In this document: positions 56,881 through 64,000 of the stretch, piece after piece
Layout: each line of letters starts with the position of its first letter
Numbering within the stretch: the stretch's first letter is position 1
Source: Hyphomicrobiales bacterium
GTDB taxonomy: Bacteria; Pseudomonadota; Alphaproteobacteria; Rhizobiales; Beijerinckiaceae
Length of the DNA: 64,000 nt
Reading direction: 5' to 3'
Assembly (NCBI GenBank): GCA_028290285.1
Contig: JAQGKD010000117.1
Coordinates: 1 to 64,000, forward strand
Made by a program: the position numbers and the translations under genes
Notes under the pieces: model-generated
Databases searched by the model: none
Told to the model about the DNA's origin: nothing
What the model saw: only the letters and a program-made list of their open reading frames with translations

Positions 56881-56907
56881 ACGGGCCTCGACGTTGTTGA
56901 GGCCCGT
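56881..56907. repeat. Hairpin downstream of dnaA
   Basis: ACGGGCCTC (56881-56889) pairs with GAGGCCCGT (56899-56907), with extra inner pairs possible in the nine-base loop. It starts 25 bases after the dnaA stop and has no T-run. Possibly an mRNA 3'-end stabiliser working with the terminator that follows. Confidence 0.45.
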
Positions 56908-56944
56908 ATGCGTTTGGAGGCTTCACCCCCCTTCCAGAGCAAAA

Positions 56945-56984
56945 GAAAAAAGGCCACCGCATGGAAATGCGGTGGCCTTTTCAA
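56945..56984. terminator. Bidirectional intrinsic terminator between dnaA and typA
   Basis: AAAAGGCCACCGCAT (56948-56962) pairs perfectly with ATGCGGTGGCCTTTT (56967-56981) around GGAA. A T-run follows on the plus strand (TTTTCAAT), and AAAAGAAAAA gives TTTTTCTTTT on the minus strand. It can end both convergent transcripts. Confidence 0.92.
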
Positions 56985-57011
56985 TGATCGGCAAAAACGC
57001 CTGTGGCGTCC

Positions 57012-58838
57012 TCAGCCGATGACTTCCTTGGTACGGCTCATGCGCTTGCGATCGTTGGGATCGAGGTATGTTTTGCGCAGGCGGACGGACTTCGGTGTCA
57101 CTTCGACCAGCTCGTCGTCTTCGATATAAGCCAGCGCCTTTTCCAATGTCATGCGGATCGGCGGCGTGAGACGAACGGCCTCGTCCTTGCCGGCGGCGCG
57201 CACGTTGGTGAGCTGCTTGCCCTTGAGCACGTTGATCTCGAGGTCGTTGTCGCGGGTATGTTCGCCCACGATCATGCCGCGATAGACCTTCCAGCCGGGC
57301 TCGATCATCATCGGGCCGCGATCTTCGAGCTTCCACATGGCGTAGGTGACAGCTTCACCGGCTTCGTTCGAGATGAGCACGCCGTTGCGACGTCCGGCTA
57401 TCTCGCCCTTATATTCCGAGTAGTTGTGGAACAACCGGTTCATGATGGCGGTGCCGCGCGTATCTGTCAGCAATTCGCCCTGATATCCGATCAGGCCGCG
57501 CGTAGGTGCGTGGAAGACGAGCCGCAGACGATTGCCGCCCGACGGACGCATCTCGATCATGTCAGCTTTGCGCTCGGACATCTTCTGCACGACGACGCCG
57601 GAATGCTCCTCGTCCACGTCGATGACGACTTCCTCGATCGGCTCCAGCAGGGCGCCCGTCTCCGGGTCCTTCTGGAACACGACTTTCGGACGCGACACGC
57701 CGAGTTCGAAGCCTTCACGACGCATCTGCTCGATCAGAATGGCGAGCTGCAATTCGCCGCGGCCCGAAACGATATAGGCGTCGGACTTGGGCGCGGCGTC
57801 GACACGCAGCGCTACGTTGCCTTCGGCTTCCTTGAACAAACGGTCACGAATGACGCGGCTGGTCACCTTGTCGCCTTCGGTGCCCGCGAGCGGCGAGTCG
57901 TTGACCATGAAGGTCATGGACAGCGTCGGCGGGTCGATCGGCTGAGCCTGGAGGGGCTCGGTGACTTCGGGCACGCACATCGTATCGGCGACGTTGAACT
58001 TGGAGAGACCCGCGATGGCTACGATGTCGCCAGCTTCAGCTTCTTCCACCGGAACACGCTCGATGCCGCGGAACGCCAGGATCTTGGAGACGCGGCCTTG
58101 CTCGACGATATTGCCAAGACGGTCGAGAACCTTGACCGACTGGTTCGGCTTGATGCTGCCCGCGAAGATGCGGCCAGTTACGAGACGTCCGAGATAGGGG
58201 TTGGCTTCAAGAAGGGTTCCGAGCATGCGGAACTTGCCTTCTTCAATGCGGGGCTCGGGCACATGCTTCACGACGAGGTCGAACAGCGGCGCCATGGCCT
58301 GGTCCTGCGGACCCTCGGGGGAGTCGGCCATCCAGCCCTGCTTTGCCGATCCATAGATGATCGGGAAGTCGAGCTGTTCGTCCGTCGCGTCGAGCGCCGC
58401 GAAGAGGTCGAACACTTCATTGATGACTTCGCTCGGACGGGAGTCCTGCTTGTCCACCTTGTTGATGCAGACGATCGGACGCAGTCCAATCTTCAGAGCC
58501 TTGCCGACGACGAACTTCGTCTGCGGCATCGGGCCTTCTGCTGCGTCGACAAGCACGATCGCGCCGTCCACCATTGACAGGATGCGCTCGACCTCACCGC
58601 CGAAATCGGCGTGGCCCGGGGTGTCAACGATGTTGATGCGGACATCCTTCCAGACGATGGATGTCGCCTTGGCAAGGATGGTGATTCCGCGTTCCTTTTC
58701 GAGGTCGTTGGAATCCATCACGCGTTCCGCGACGCGCTGGTTGTCGCGGAAGGCACCGGACTGGCGAAGGAGTTGATCGACGAGCGTGGTCTTGCCGTGG
58801 TCGACGTGGGCAATAATAGCGATGTTACGCAGTTTCAT
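57012..58838 (-). CDS. typA: Ribosome-associated GTPase TypA/BipA
   Basis: 608-residue translational GTPase of the EF-G/LepA group that aids ribosome assembly and stress or cold adaptation. G1 is AHVDHGKT (10-17), ERGITI marks switch I, G3 is [13 protein letters not shown] and G4 is NKVD. EF-G-like domains III and V and the TypA C-terminal domain ([16 protein letters not shown]) follow. ATG at 58838. It converges on dnaA across the bidirectional terminator. A long open frame on the opposite strand is only its shadow. Confidence 0.97.
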   Translation of the reverse strand: MKLRNIAIIAHVDHGKTTLVDQLLRQSGAFRDNQRVAERVMDSNDLEKERGITILAKATSIVWKDVRINIVDTPGHADFGGEVERILSMVDGAIVLVDAAEGPMPQTKFVVGKALKIGLRPIVCINKVDKQDSRPSEVINEVFDLFAALDATDEQLDFPIIYGSAKQGWMADSPEGPQDQAMAPLFDLVVKHVPEPRIEEGKFRMLGTLLEANPYLGRLVTGRIFAGSIKPNQSVKVLDRLGNIVEQGRVSKILAFRGIERVPVEEAEAGDIVAIAGLSKFNVADTMCVPEVTEPLQAQPIDPPTLSMTFMVNDSPLAGTEGDKVTSRVIRDRLFKEAEGNVALRVDAAPKSDAYIVSGRGELQLAILIEQMRREGFELGVSRPKVVFQKDPETGALLEPIEEVVIDVDEEHSGVVVQKMSERKADMIEMRPSGGNRLRLVFHAPTRGLIGYQGELLTDTRGTAIMNRLFHNYSEYKGEIAGRRNGVLISNEAGEAVTYAMWKLEDRGPMMIEPGWKVYRGMIVGEHTRDNDLEINVLKGKQLTNVRAAGKDEAVRLTPPIRMTLEKALAYIEDDELVEVTPKSVRLRKTYLDPNDRKRMSRTKEVIG

Positions 58839-59068
58839 GGGTCTGCCGAGGTTCGGATCTGCGCCGCGGGCGATCCGTGGCGGACATGTCGAGATGATCG
58901 GACCCAGTCTTTAGACCGGGACGGGAAAACTCGAGATCTGGGAAAAGGGACGGCTCAACGCCGCACTTGTTGCGGTGCATACACGAAAGCAGCGCGTTTG
59001 GGAACCCATTACGCATGCCTTCGCGTGGCGAGGACGGCCCCGCCGGGAGCGGGGCCCTAAAGGAAGCG

Positions 59069-60310
59069 TCAGCTGCCGACCGTGCGACGGTTACGCTTGG
59101 CGAGGGTGCGCAGGCGCAGGGCGTTCAGCTTGATGAAGCCCGCCGCATCGCGATGGTCATAGGCGACCGCGCCTTCCTCGAATGTGACGAGGTCCTGATC
59201 GTAGAGCGAATAGGGGCTCTCGCGTCCCACCACCCAGGCGGAGCCCTTGAAGAGCTTCAGGCGAACCCGGCCGCTCACGAATTCCTGGCTCTTGTCGATC
59301 AGCACCTGAAGCATTTCACGCTCGGGCGAGAACCAGAAGCCGTTATAGATCAGCTCGGCATATTTCGGCATCAACTCGTCCTTGAGATGCGCCGCGCCCC
59401 GGTCGAGCGTGATGGATTCAATGCCGCGGTGGGCGAAATAGAGAATGGTTCCCCCCGGCGTCTCGTACATGCCGCGCGACTTCATGCCCACGAACCGGTT
59501 CTCGACGAGATCGAGACGGCCGATGCCATTGTCGTGGCCGTACTTGTTGAGGGCTGTCAGGAGGGTCGCCGGCGACATTTTCTCGCCGTTGATCGCCACA
59601 GCATCGCCGCGCTCGAAATCCACCGTGATGTAGGTCGGCGTGTCCGGCGCATCTTCGGGGCTGATGGTGCGGGAATAGACGTAGTCGGGCGTTTCGAGCG
59701 AGGGATCCTCAAGCACCTTGCCTTCGGAGGAGGCGTGCAGGAGGTTTGCGTCGACCGAGAAGGGCGCATCGCCGCGCTTGTCCTTGGCGATCGGAATCTG
59801 GTTCGCCTCGGCGAATTCGATTAGGGACGTGCGCGAGGTCAGGTCCCATTCACGCCAGGGCGCGATCACCTTGATGTCGGGCTCGAGCGCATAATAGCTG
59901 AGTTCGAAGCGGACCTGATCGTTGCCCTTGCCAGTGGCCCCATGGGAGACGGCGTCGGCGCCGACGCGGCGCGCGATCTCGATCTGCCGCTTGGCGATCA
60001 GTGGGCGCGCGATACTCGTGCCGAGCAGATAAAGGCCTTCGTACTGCGCATTGGCCCGGAACATCGGGAACACGTAGTCGCGCACGAATTCCTCGCGCAA
60101 GTCCTCGATGAAAATATGCTCTGGCTTGATGCCGAGCAACTCCGCCTTCTTGCGGGCCGGCTCCAGCTCTTCGCCTTGGCCGAGGTCGGCGGTGAAGGTC
60201 ACGACCTCGCAGCCATAGGTGGTCTGAAGCCATTTCAAAATGATCGACGTGTCGAGGCCGCCGGAGTAAGCGAGGACGACGCGTTTGATATCGGGACGTG
60301 ATGTGGACAT
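59069..60310 (-). CDS. argG: Argininosuccinate synthase ArgG
   Basis: 413-residue enzyme joining citrulline and aspartate with [19 protein letters not shown] is the PP-loop signature, and [20 protein letters not shown] is the second. [16 protein letters not shown] and [12 protein letters not shown] follow family order. ATG at 60310 ([18 protein letters not shown]) is chosen over a Pro-rich upstream extension. 230 bases separate it from typA; a GC-rich but T-poor repeat lies there. Confidence 0.97.
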   Translation of the reverse strand: MSTSRPDIKRVVLAYSGGLDTSIILKWLQTTYGCEVVTFTADLGQGEELEPARKKAELLGIKPEHIFIEDLREEFVRDYVFPMFRANAQYEGLYLLGTSIARPLIAKRQIEIARRVGADAVSHGATGKGNDQVRFELSYYALEPDIKVIAPWREWDLTSRTSLIEFAEANQIPIAKDKRGDAPFSVDANLLHASSEGKVLEDPSLETPDYVYSRTISPEDAPDTPTYITVDFERGDAVAINGEKMSPATLLTALNKYGHDNGIGRLDLVENRFVGMKSRGMYETPGGTILYFAHRGIESITLDRGAAHLKDELMPKYAELIYNGFWFSPEREMLQVLIDKSQEFVSGRVRLKLFKGSAWVVGRESPYSLYDQDLVTFEEGAVAYDHRDAAGFIKLNALRLRTLAKRNRRTVGS

Positions 60311-60371
60311 TTGAGCTGCTCTGGACGTCGCAGGACAGGGAGGCGGGTACGCCCCGCCGGATCGGCGCGGA

Positions 60372-61103
60372 CTATAGAGGCGCGATGTCGCCGCGCAAGT
60401 CGGGATCGCGGACCAAGCCCTCCCCGGCTTCTTTCGGCACGGGCCGGCCGCCAAACAGGAGACGGTAGCAGCCAAGCACGATGAGGATTGTCAGCAAGGC
60501 CGAGATCAGGCTGTCCGACAGGTAATGCCCGCCGAACGCCATCCGCAGGCCAGCCACTGCCGTGCCGAAGACCAGGGCGGCAGCAACCGCCGGCACGCGG
60601 ATTGAGGGGGGAGTGAGGAGGGCTGGCGCGAGGGTCCAGAATGCCGAGGACGCTTCGCCAGACACGAAGGAGCAATTGCGCATGCACCCGCCGTCGAATC
60701 GATACCAGGGCCGGAACGCGAGCTTGCCGCCCAGTTCTTCGGTCTGGACCGGACGCGGCCGATGGGAATTGTCCTTAAGGACCGTATTGACGAGTAGGCC
60801 GGGACCAATGGCCAGGGTCAGCGCGAGAAAAAAGACGGCGCGCCCGCCCGGAAGCCGGAAACGGTGAAAGCCGGCCGTGCGCGCAATCCAGCCGATCACC
60901 GTGCCCGCAAAAAGCCCGAATGGAACGATGTACCCGGCCTTGCGTAGAAATTCACCGGCTGGAGTTGCACCGATGAAGGCTCCAGATGCGTTGACGAACA
61001 AACGCGCTGCCGTGAGGTCCAAATCCGGCCGCAGCCAGAATGTCGCCCCGGTGAGGAGAAGGAGGCCCAGCGCGATGATGAATCCGAGGCGTTGCACGAG
61101 CAT
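60372..61103 (-). CDS. PAP2-family membrane phosphatase
   Basis: About 243 residues with roughly six hydrophobic segments. The PAP2 triad is [22 protein letters not shown] and [13 protein letters not shown]. The middle motif has Glu where classical members have PSGH, so the usual second His is absent. This variant occurs in lipid A or isoprenyl phosphate phosphatase-like proteins, so the substrate is unclear. ATG at 61103 has AGGA touching it; GTG at 61097 has better spacing. Confidence 0.83.
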   Translation of the reverse strand: MLVQRLGFIIALGLLLLTGATFWLRPDLDLTAARLFVNASGAFIGATPAGEFLRKAGYIVPFGLFAGTVIGWIARTAGFHRFRLPGGRAVFFLALTLAIGPGLLVNTVLKDNSHRPRPVQTEELGGKLAFRPWYRFDGGCMRNCSFVSGEASSAFWTLAPALLTPPSIRVPAVAAALVFGTAVAGLRMAFGGHYLSDSLISALLTILIVLGCYRLLFGGRPVPKEAGEGLVRDPDLRGDIAPL

Positions 61104-61200
61104 TCCTGTCACAGCCGTCAAAGAAAATCCGACAAGCTGGAGCACGGCAGGGCTGCAGCTGGTATGTCTCGTTCTATTAGCCGGAGCGATGTGAGAGAAG

Positions 61201-61797
61201 ATGACAAGCGTCGATTTCTGGTACGACTTTGCCAGCACCTACTCCTATCCGTCGGCCATGCGGATCGAAAAGCTGGCGGCCGAGCGCGATCTGGCGGTCG
61301 TCTGGCGGCCATTTCTGCTCGGGTCCATCTTCGCCGAGCAAGGATGGCGGAACTCGCCTTTCAACCTGTTCCCCAACAAGGGCCGCTACATGTGGCGCGA
61401 TCTCGAGCGCACATGCGCCCGCTACGATCTCCCCTTCAATCGCCCCGACCCCTTCCCTCAGAACAGTCTTCTGGCGATTCGGACGGCTCTGGCGCTGGAC
61501 GAGGCGCGGCGCCCTGAATTTTCGCGTGCGGTGTTCCGGGCCGAGTTCGAGTTTGGCAAGGCGATCGCCGAGCGCTCCACGCTCGCGGAAATTCTGACGG
61601 GAATGGATCTCCACGCGTCTGCCGTGATCGAGGACGCCGCGCTGCCCGCCGTGAAACAGAAGCTGAAAACCGAGGGCGATGCGGCCAAGCGGCTCGGGGT
61701 CTTTGGTGCGCCCATGCTCGTCACCGATGAAGGTGAGCTGTTCTGGGGTCATGACAGACTGGAGGAAGGGCTCGACTGGGCCGTGGGACGGAGGTAG
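61201..61797 (+). CDS. DsbA-family protein, 2-hydroxychromene-2-carboxylate isomerase type
   Basis: 198 residues with a thioredoxin fold. It opens TSVDFWYDFASTYSYPSAMR, where Ser/Tyr replace the CxxC of DsbA, the pattern of the kappa-GST-like HCCA isomerases. WRPFLLGSIFAEQGW and GVFGAPMLVTDEGELFWGHD (cis-Pro loop, glutathione site) follow. It probably uses glutathione; the real substrate here is unknown. ATG at 61201 diverges from the PAP2 gene. Confidence 0.88.
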   Translation: MTSVDFWYDFASTYSYPSAMRIEKLAAERDLAVVWRPFLLGSIFAEQGWRNSPFNLFPNKGRYMWRDLERTCARYDLPFNRPDPFPQNSLLAIRTALALDEARRPEFSRAVFRAEFEFGKAIAERSTLAEILTGMDLHASAVIEDAALPAVKQKLKTEGDAAKRLGVFGAPMLVTDEGELFWGHDRLEEGLDWAVGRR

Positions 61798-61846
61798 CCG
61801 ACGTTTGCGGCTTGCGGGTCGGGGCTCGCCTGCCTAGTTTGCGCCC

Positions 61847-62629
61847 ATGGCATTGTCATCCGAGGAAATCGAGCGCTACGCGCGTCACATCGTGCTGATG
61901 GGCGTAGGGGGGCCGGGGCAGCAGAGGCTGAAGGCCGCCCGCGTGCTGGTCATTGGCGCCGGTGGCCTGGGCTCACCCGTCCTGCAATATTTAGCAGCAG
62001 CGGGCATCGGACGGCTCGGCATCGTCGATGACGATGAGGTCTCCCTATCCAACCTTCAACGCCAGGTACTGCACGGAACCGATGATCTTGGCCGCCTCAA
62101 GGTAGACAGCGCGGCGGAGGCGATCGCGCGTCTCAACCCCCATGTCGAGGTGACGAAGCATCTGCTGCGGCTCGATGCCGACAACGCCCGCGAGCTCGTG
62201 CGCGATTACGACTTGGTCGCCGATGGTTCGGATAATTTCGAAACGCGCTACGCGGTTTCGGATGCCTGCTTCCACGAGCGCAAGCCGCTGGTGACGGCGG
62301 CGGTGGGCACCTTCGACGCTTCGCTCACGACCTTGCGGCCATTCGAAGTCGCAACGTCCGGCACCCCCAATCCGACTTATCGCTGCCTGTTCCCGGAGCC
62401 GCCTCCCGCTGGTCTTGTGCCTGCATGCGCGGAGGCCGGCGTGCTCGGCGCGCTCACGGGCATGGTCGGCGCCATGATGGCGCTCGAGATCATCCGCGAG
62501 ATCGTAGGCTTCGGCGAAGGTCTCGTCGGACGCCTGCTGCTGATGGACACACGCGCCATGCGGTTCGAGACTGTTCGATATGGCTGGGATCCGGAGAACC
62601 CGCTGAACGGCAATGTGAATTCGATGTAA
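61847..62629 (+). CDS. moeB: ThiF/MoeB-family adenylyltransferase
   Basis: 260-residue E1-like enzyme that adenylates the C terminus of a MoaD- or ThiS-type sulfur carrier. YARHIVLMGVGGPGQQRLK and VLVIGAGGLGSPVLQYLAAA give the nucleotide loop, and DDDEVSLSNLQRQVLH gives the Asp and Arg contacts. DGSDNFETRYAVSDAC follows. MoeB versus ThiF cannot be settled by eye; no carrier gene is nearby. The usual paired zinc CxxC motifs are not evident. Ends 57 bases before convergent amn. Confidence 0.88.
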   Translation: MALSSEEIERYARHIVLMGVGGPGQQRLKAARVLVIGAGGLGSPVLQYLAAAGIGRLGIVDDDEVSLSNLQRQVLHGTDDLGRLKVDSAAEAIARLNPHVEVTKHLLRLDADNARELVRDYDLVADGSDNFETRYAVSDACFHERKPLVTAAVGTFDASLTTLRPFEVATSGTPNPTYRCLFPEPPPAGLVPACAEAGVLGALTGMVGAMMALEIIREIVGFGEGLVGRLLLMDTRAMRFETVRYGWDPENPLNGNVNSM

Positions 62630-62686
62630 TTTCACCCGCTGTACACACTCTTGTCCACAGGTCGTGCACAGGGTTTCGCACAGGTT

Positions 62687-64000
62687 CTATCGAAATGGCG
62701 GTTCGTCGAAACTGCGCAATTTGCGTGAGTGGAGGGTCTCCACCTGCTGTTTCAGAATGCCAATCGCGGCCAGCCCGATCTGAAGATGCTCGCTGACCGA
62801 CTTCTCATAAAAGGCGCTCGCGGCACCAGGCAGTTTGATTTCGCCGTGCAGTGGCTTGTCCGACACACAGAGCAACGTTCCATAGGGCACGCGCATGCGG
62901 AAGCCTTGCGTTGCGATCGTGCCTGATTCCATGTCGACGGCGATGGCGCGGGACATGTTGATGCGCCGCCGCTCCTGGCTCCAGCGAAGCTCCCAGTTGC
63001 GGTCGTCGTAAGTCACGACCGTGCCCGTGCGCAGCCGTCCTTTGAGGGCTTCCCCGCTTTCACCGGTGACGGCGACCGCCGCCTGCTGAAGTGCGACCTG
63101 CACTTCTGCCAGGGCCGGAATCGGCACGCCGGTAGGCACGGCTTTGTCCAGAATGCGGTCCTCCCGAAGGTAGGCATGCGCCAGCACATAATCGCCGATC
63201 TTCTGCGACTCTCGCAGGCCGCCGCAATGCCCGACCATCAGCCAGCAATGCGGACGCAGCACGGCGAGATGATCGGTGATGTTCTTGGCGTTGGCGGGCC
63301 CGACCCCGATGTTGACCAGCGTCACACCCTGTCCGTTCGCGGTGGTCACGTGATAGGCGGGCATCTGGAAACGATGCCACGGTGCCGAGGCTGCGATGGC
63401 CTTCGCCTCTGCGTCGCTCATGCTCGCGTCGATGATGATGCCGCCCGGCAGGATCAGGGTTTCATAGGACCCGTCAGCCCGAATCTGCTGCAGGCCCCAG
63501 GCGATGAACTGATCGACGTATCGATGATAATTGGTAAGCAGGATCCACGGCTGCATGCTGCGCCAGTCAGTGCCGGTATAATGCACGAGGCGGCGGAGGG
63601 AATAGTCGACGCGAACCGCATCGAACAGCGACAGCGGACGTGGTGTGGCTCGACGGTATTCCCAAAGCCCATCCGCGATTTCGTCGCCAACTTCGGAGAG
63701 GAGCGGGACGGGAAAATGCCGCGCGAGTTCAGCCGCGCTACTGCCGCCCATGGCGAGTTCGTCGCCTTGCTCGAACACGTACGGGTAGGGAATCTCCTGC
63801 GGGCTTGTCCCCACTTCCAGTGTCGCCCCGAATTCCTCCGCGAGCGGGCGCAATTGCTCCAGCAGGTAGGTCCGAAAGGCCTCCGGATGAGTGATCGTGG
63901 TTTTGTACAGACCCGCGGTGGGAAATTTCGCGAAGGCGCGTCGCGTCGGCGCGGTCGCTCCTTGCGGCGCGTAGGTGACGCGCAGTTCGGGATAGCGAAA
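62687..64000 (-). CDS. amn: AMP nucleosidase Amn, 5' end cut by window edge
   Basis: The minus strand is open from the right edge to 62687, 437 codons plus stop; the N terminus is missing. Amn splits AMP to adenine and ribose 5-phosphate. YPELRVTYAPQGATAPTRRA and KTTITHPEAFRTYLLEQLRP are typical of the N-terminal region. VGPANAKNITDHLAVLRPHC and DMESGTIATQGFR belong to the nucleoside phosphorylase-like catalytic domain, and CVSDKPLHGEIKLPGAASAF is near the end. Confidence 0.96.
   Translation of the reverse strand, partial: FRYPELRVTYAPQGATAPTRRAFAKFPTAGLYKTTITHPEAFRTYLLEQLRPLAEEFGATLEVGTSPQEIPYPYVFEQGDELAMGGSSAAELARHFPVPLLSEVGDEIADGLWEYRRATPRPLSLFDAVRVDYSLRRLVHYTGTDWRSMQPWILLTNYHRYVDQFIAWGLQQIRADGSYETLILPGGIIIDASMSDAEAKAIAASAPWHRFQMPAYHVTTANGQGVTLVNIGVGPANAKNITDHLAVLRPHCWLMVGHCGGLRESQKIGDYVLAHAYLREDRILDKAVPTGVPIPALAEVQVALQQAAVAVTGESGEALKGRLRTGTVVTYDDRNWELRWSQERRRINMSRAIAVDMESGTIATQGFRMRVPYGTLLCVSDKPLHGEIKLPGAASAFYEKSVSEHLQIGLAAIGILKQQVETLHSRKLRSFDEPPFR

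Noticed and set aside
57003-58577. 524-codon open frame on the plus strand across typA
   Set aside because: It is antisense to a full-length, clearly conserved TypA; long antisense frames are common in GC-rich genes and this one shows no domain.
59036-59057. Intrinsic terminator after argG
   Set aside because: The GC-rich inverted repeat needs a bulge and no T-run follows on the minus strand.
58967-59824. 285-codon plus-strand frame across argG
   Set aside because: Antisense to ArgG, which is complete and conserved.
1-64000. Mobile elements, prophage, CRISPR, toxin-antitoxin or defence islands
   Set aside because: No transposase, integrase, phage, Cas or toxin motifs and no arrays of direct repeats were seen on either strand.
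1-64000. tRNA and rRNA genes
   Set aside because: I scanned the intergenic gaps for T-loop (GTTCGAATCC-like) and acceptor patterns and found none; a covariance search would be the proper test.

Overview
The window looks like chromosomal backbone of an alphaproteobacterium of the order Hyphomicrobiales (Rhizobiales). Gene content and order are the evidence: mnmG-mnmE-rho-hemJ-hemE on one strand diverge from ppsR-maf-coaE-dnaQ. These are followed by secB/fxsA/timA/mltA/smr, hisB-H-A-F-E-coaA, hslVU, miaB-phoH-ybeY-corC-lnt-(phrR)-metK-trmB, a RegBA two-component pair, intracellular PHA depolymerase, mmcB, and ubiE-ubiB-coaBC-dut and rpsT-dnaA near the right end. I cannot resolve the family. I see no phage, insertion sequence, integrase, CRISPR array, rRNA or tRNA. 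Two genes run off the edges: mnmG at the left (3' end missing) and amn at the right (5' end missing).

Layout. 1-5.9 kb: minus-strand block for tRNA wobble modification (mnmG, mnmE), Rho and heme synthesis (hemJ, hemE), with one perfect and one near-perfect ParB site (parS) between its genes. 5.9-6.3 kb: non-coding divergence point with an AT-rich tract, DnaA-box-like, CtrA-box and GANTC sequences; this is my best candidate for the chromosomal origin oriC. 6.3-14.2 kb: ppsR, maf, coaE, dnaQ, secB, fxsA, timA, mltA, smr, a small XRE regulator and a sugar/adenosine kinase. 14.3-18.8 kb: minus-strand coaA and histidine genes. 19-29.8 kb: plus-strand proteostasis, tRNA modification, RNA processing and envelope genes.

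29.9-36.8 kb: a frameshifted PhrR/PraR-type regulator, metK with a structured leader, trmB, an M48-like metallopeptidase, phaZ, and regB-regA. 36.8-42.9 kb: mmcB and a compact vitamin B12 locus. In it btuB-btuC-btuD are transcribed leftward behind a clear cobalamin riboswitch, btuF diverges, and cobU/cobP converges on btuF. 43-46.3 kb: an aminotransferase and two solute-binding proteins with no transporter partners in view. 46.4-53.9 kb: mutM, ubiE, ubiB, coaBC, dut, an Rrf2 regulator next to cysK with a palindromic operator candidate, and an enoyl-CoA hydratase. 54-64 kb: rpsT, a roughly 0.95-kb leader region, dnaA, typA, argG, a PAP2 phosphatase, a DsbA-family isomerase, a ThiF/MoeB enzyme and amn.

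Most of this is conserved housekeeping DNA and I found no convincing new multi-gene system. The most interesting signals are the origin/partition region, the broken PhrR/PraR gene with a nearby inverted repeat and metK leader, the riboswitch-controlled B12 locus, the Rrf2-cysK operator candidate, and the long segment upstream of dnaA. Function calls rest on recognising protein families by eye. No alignment, database search or structure prediction was run.
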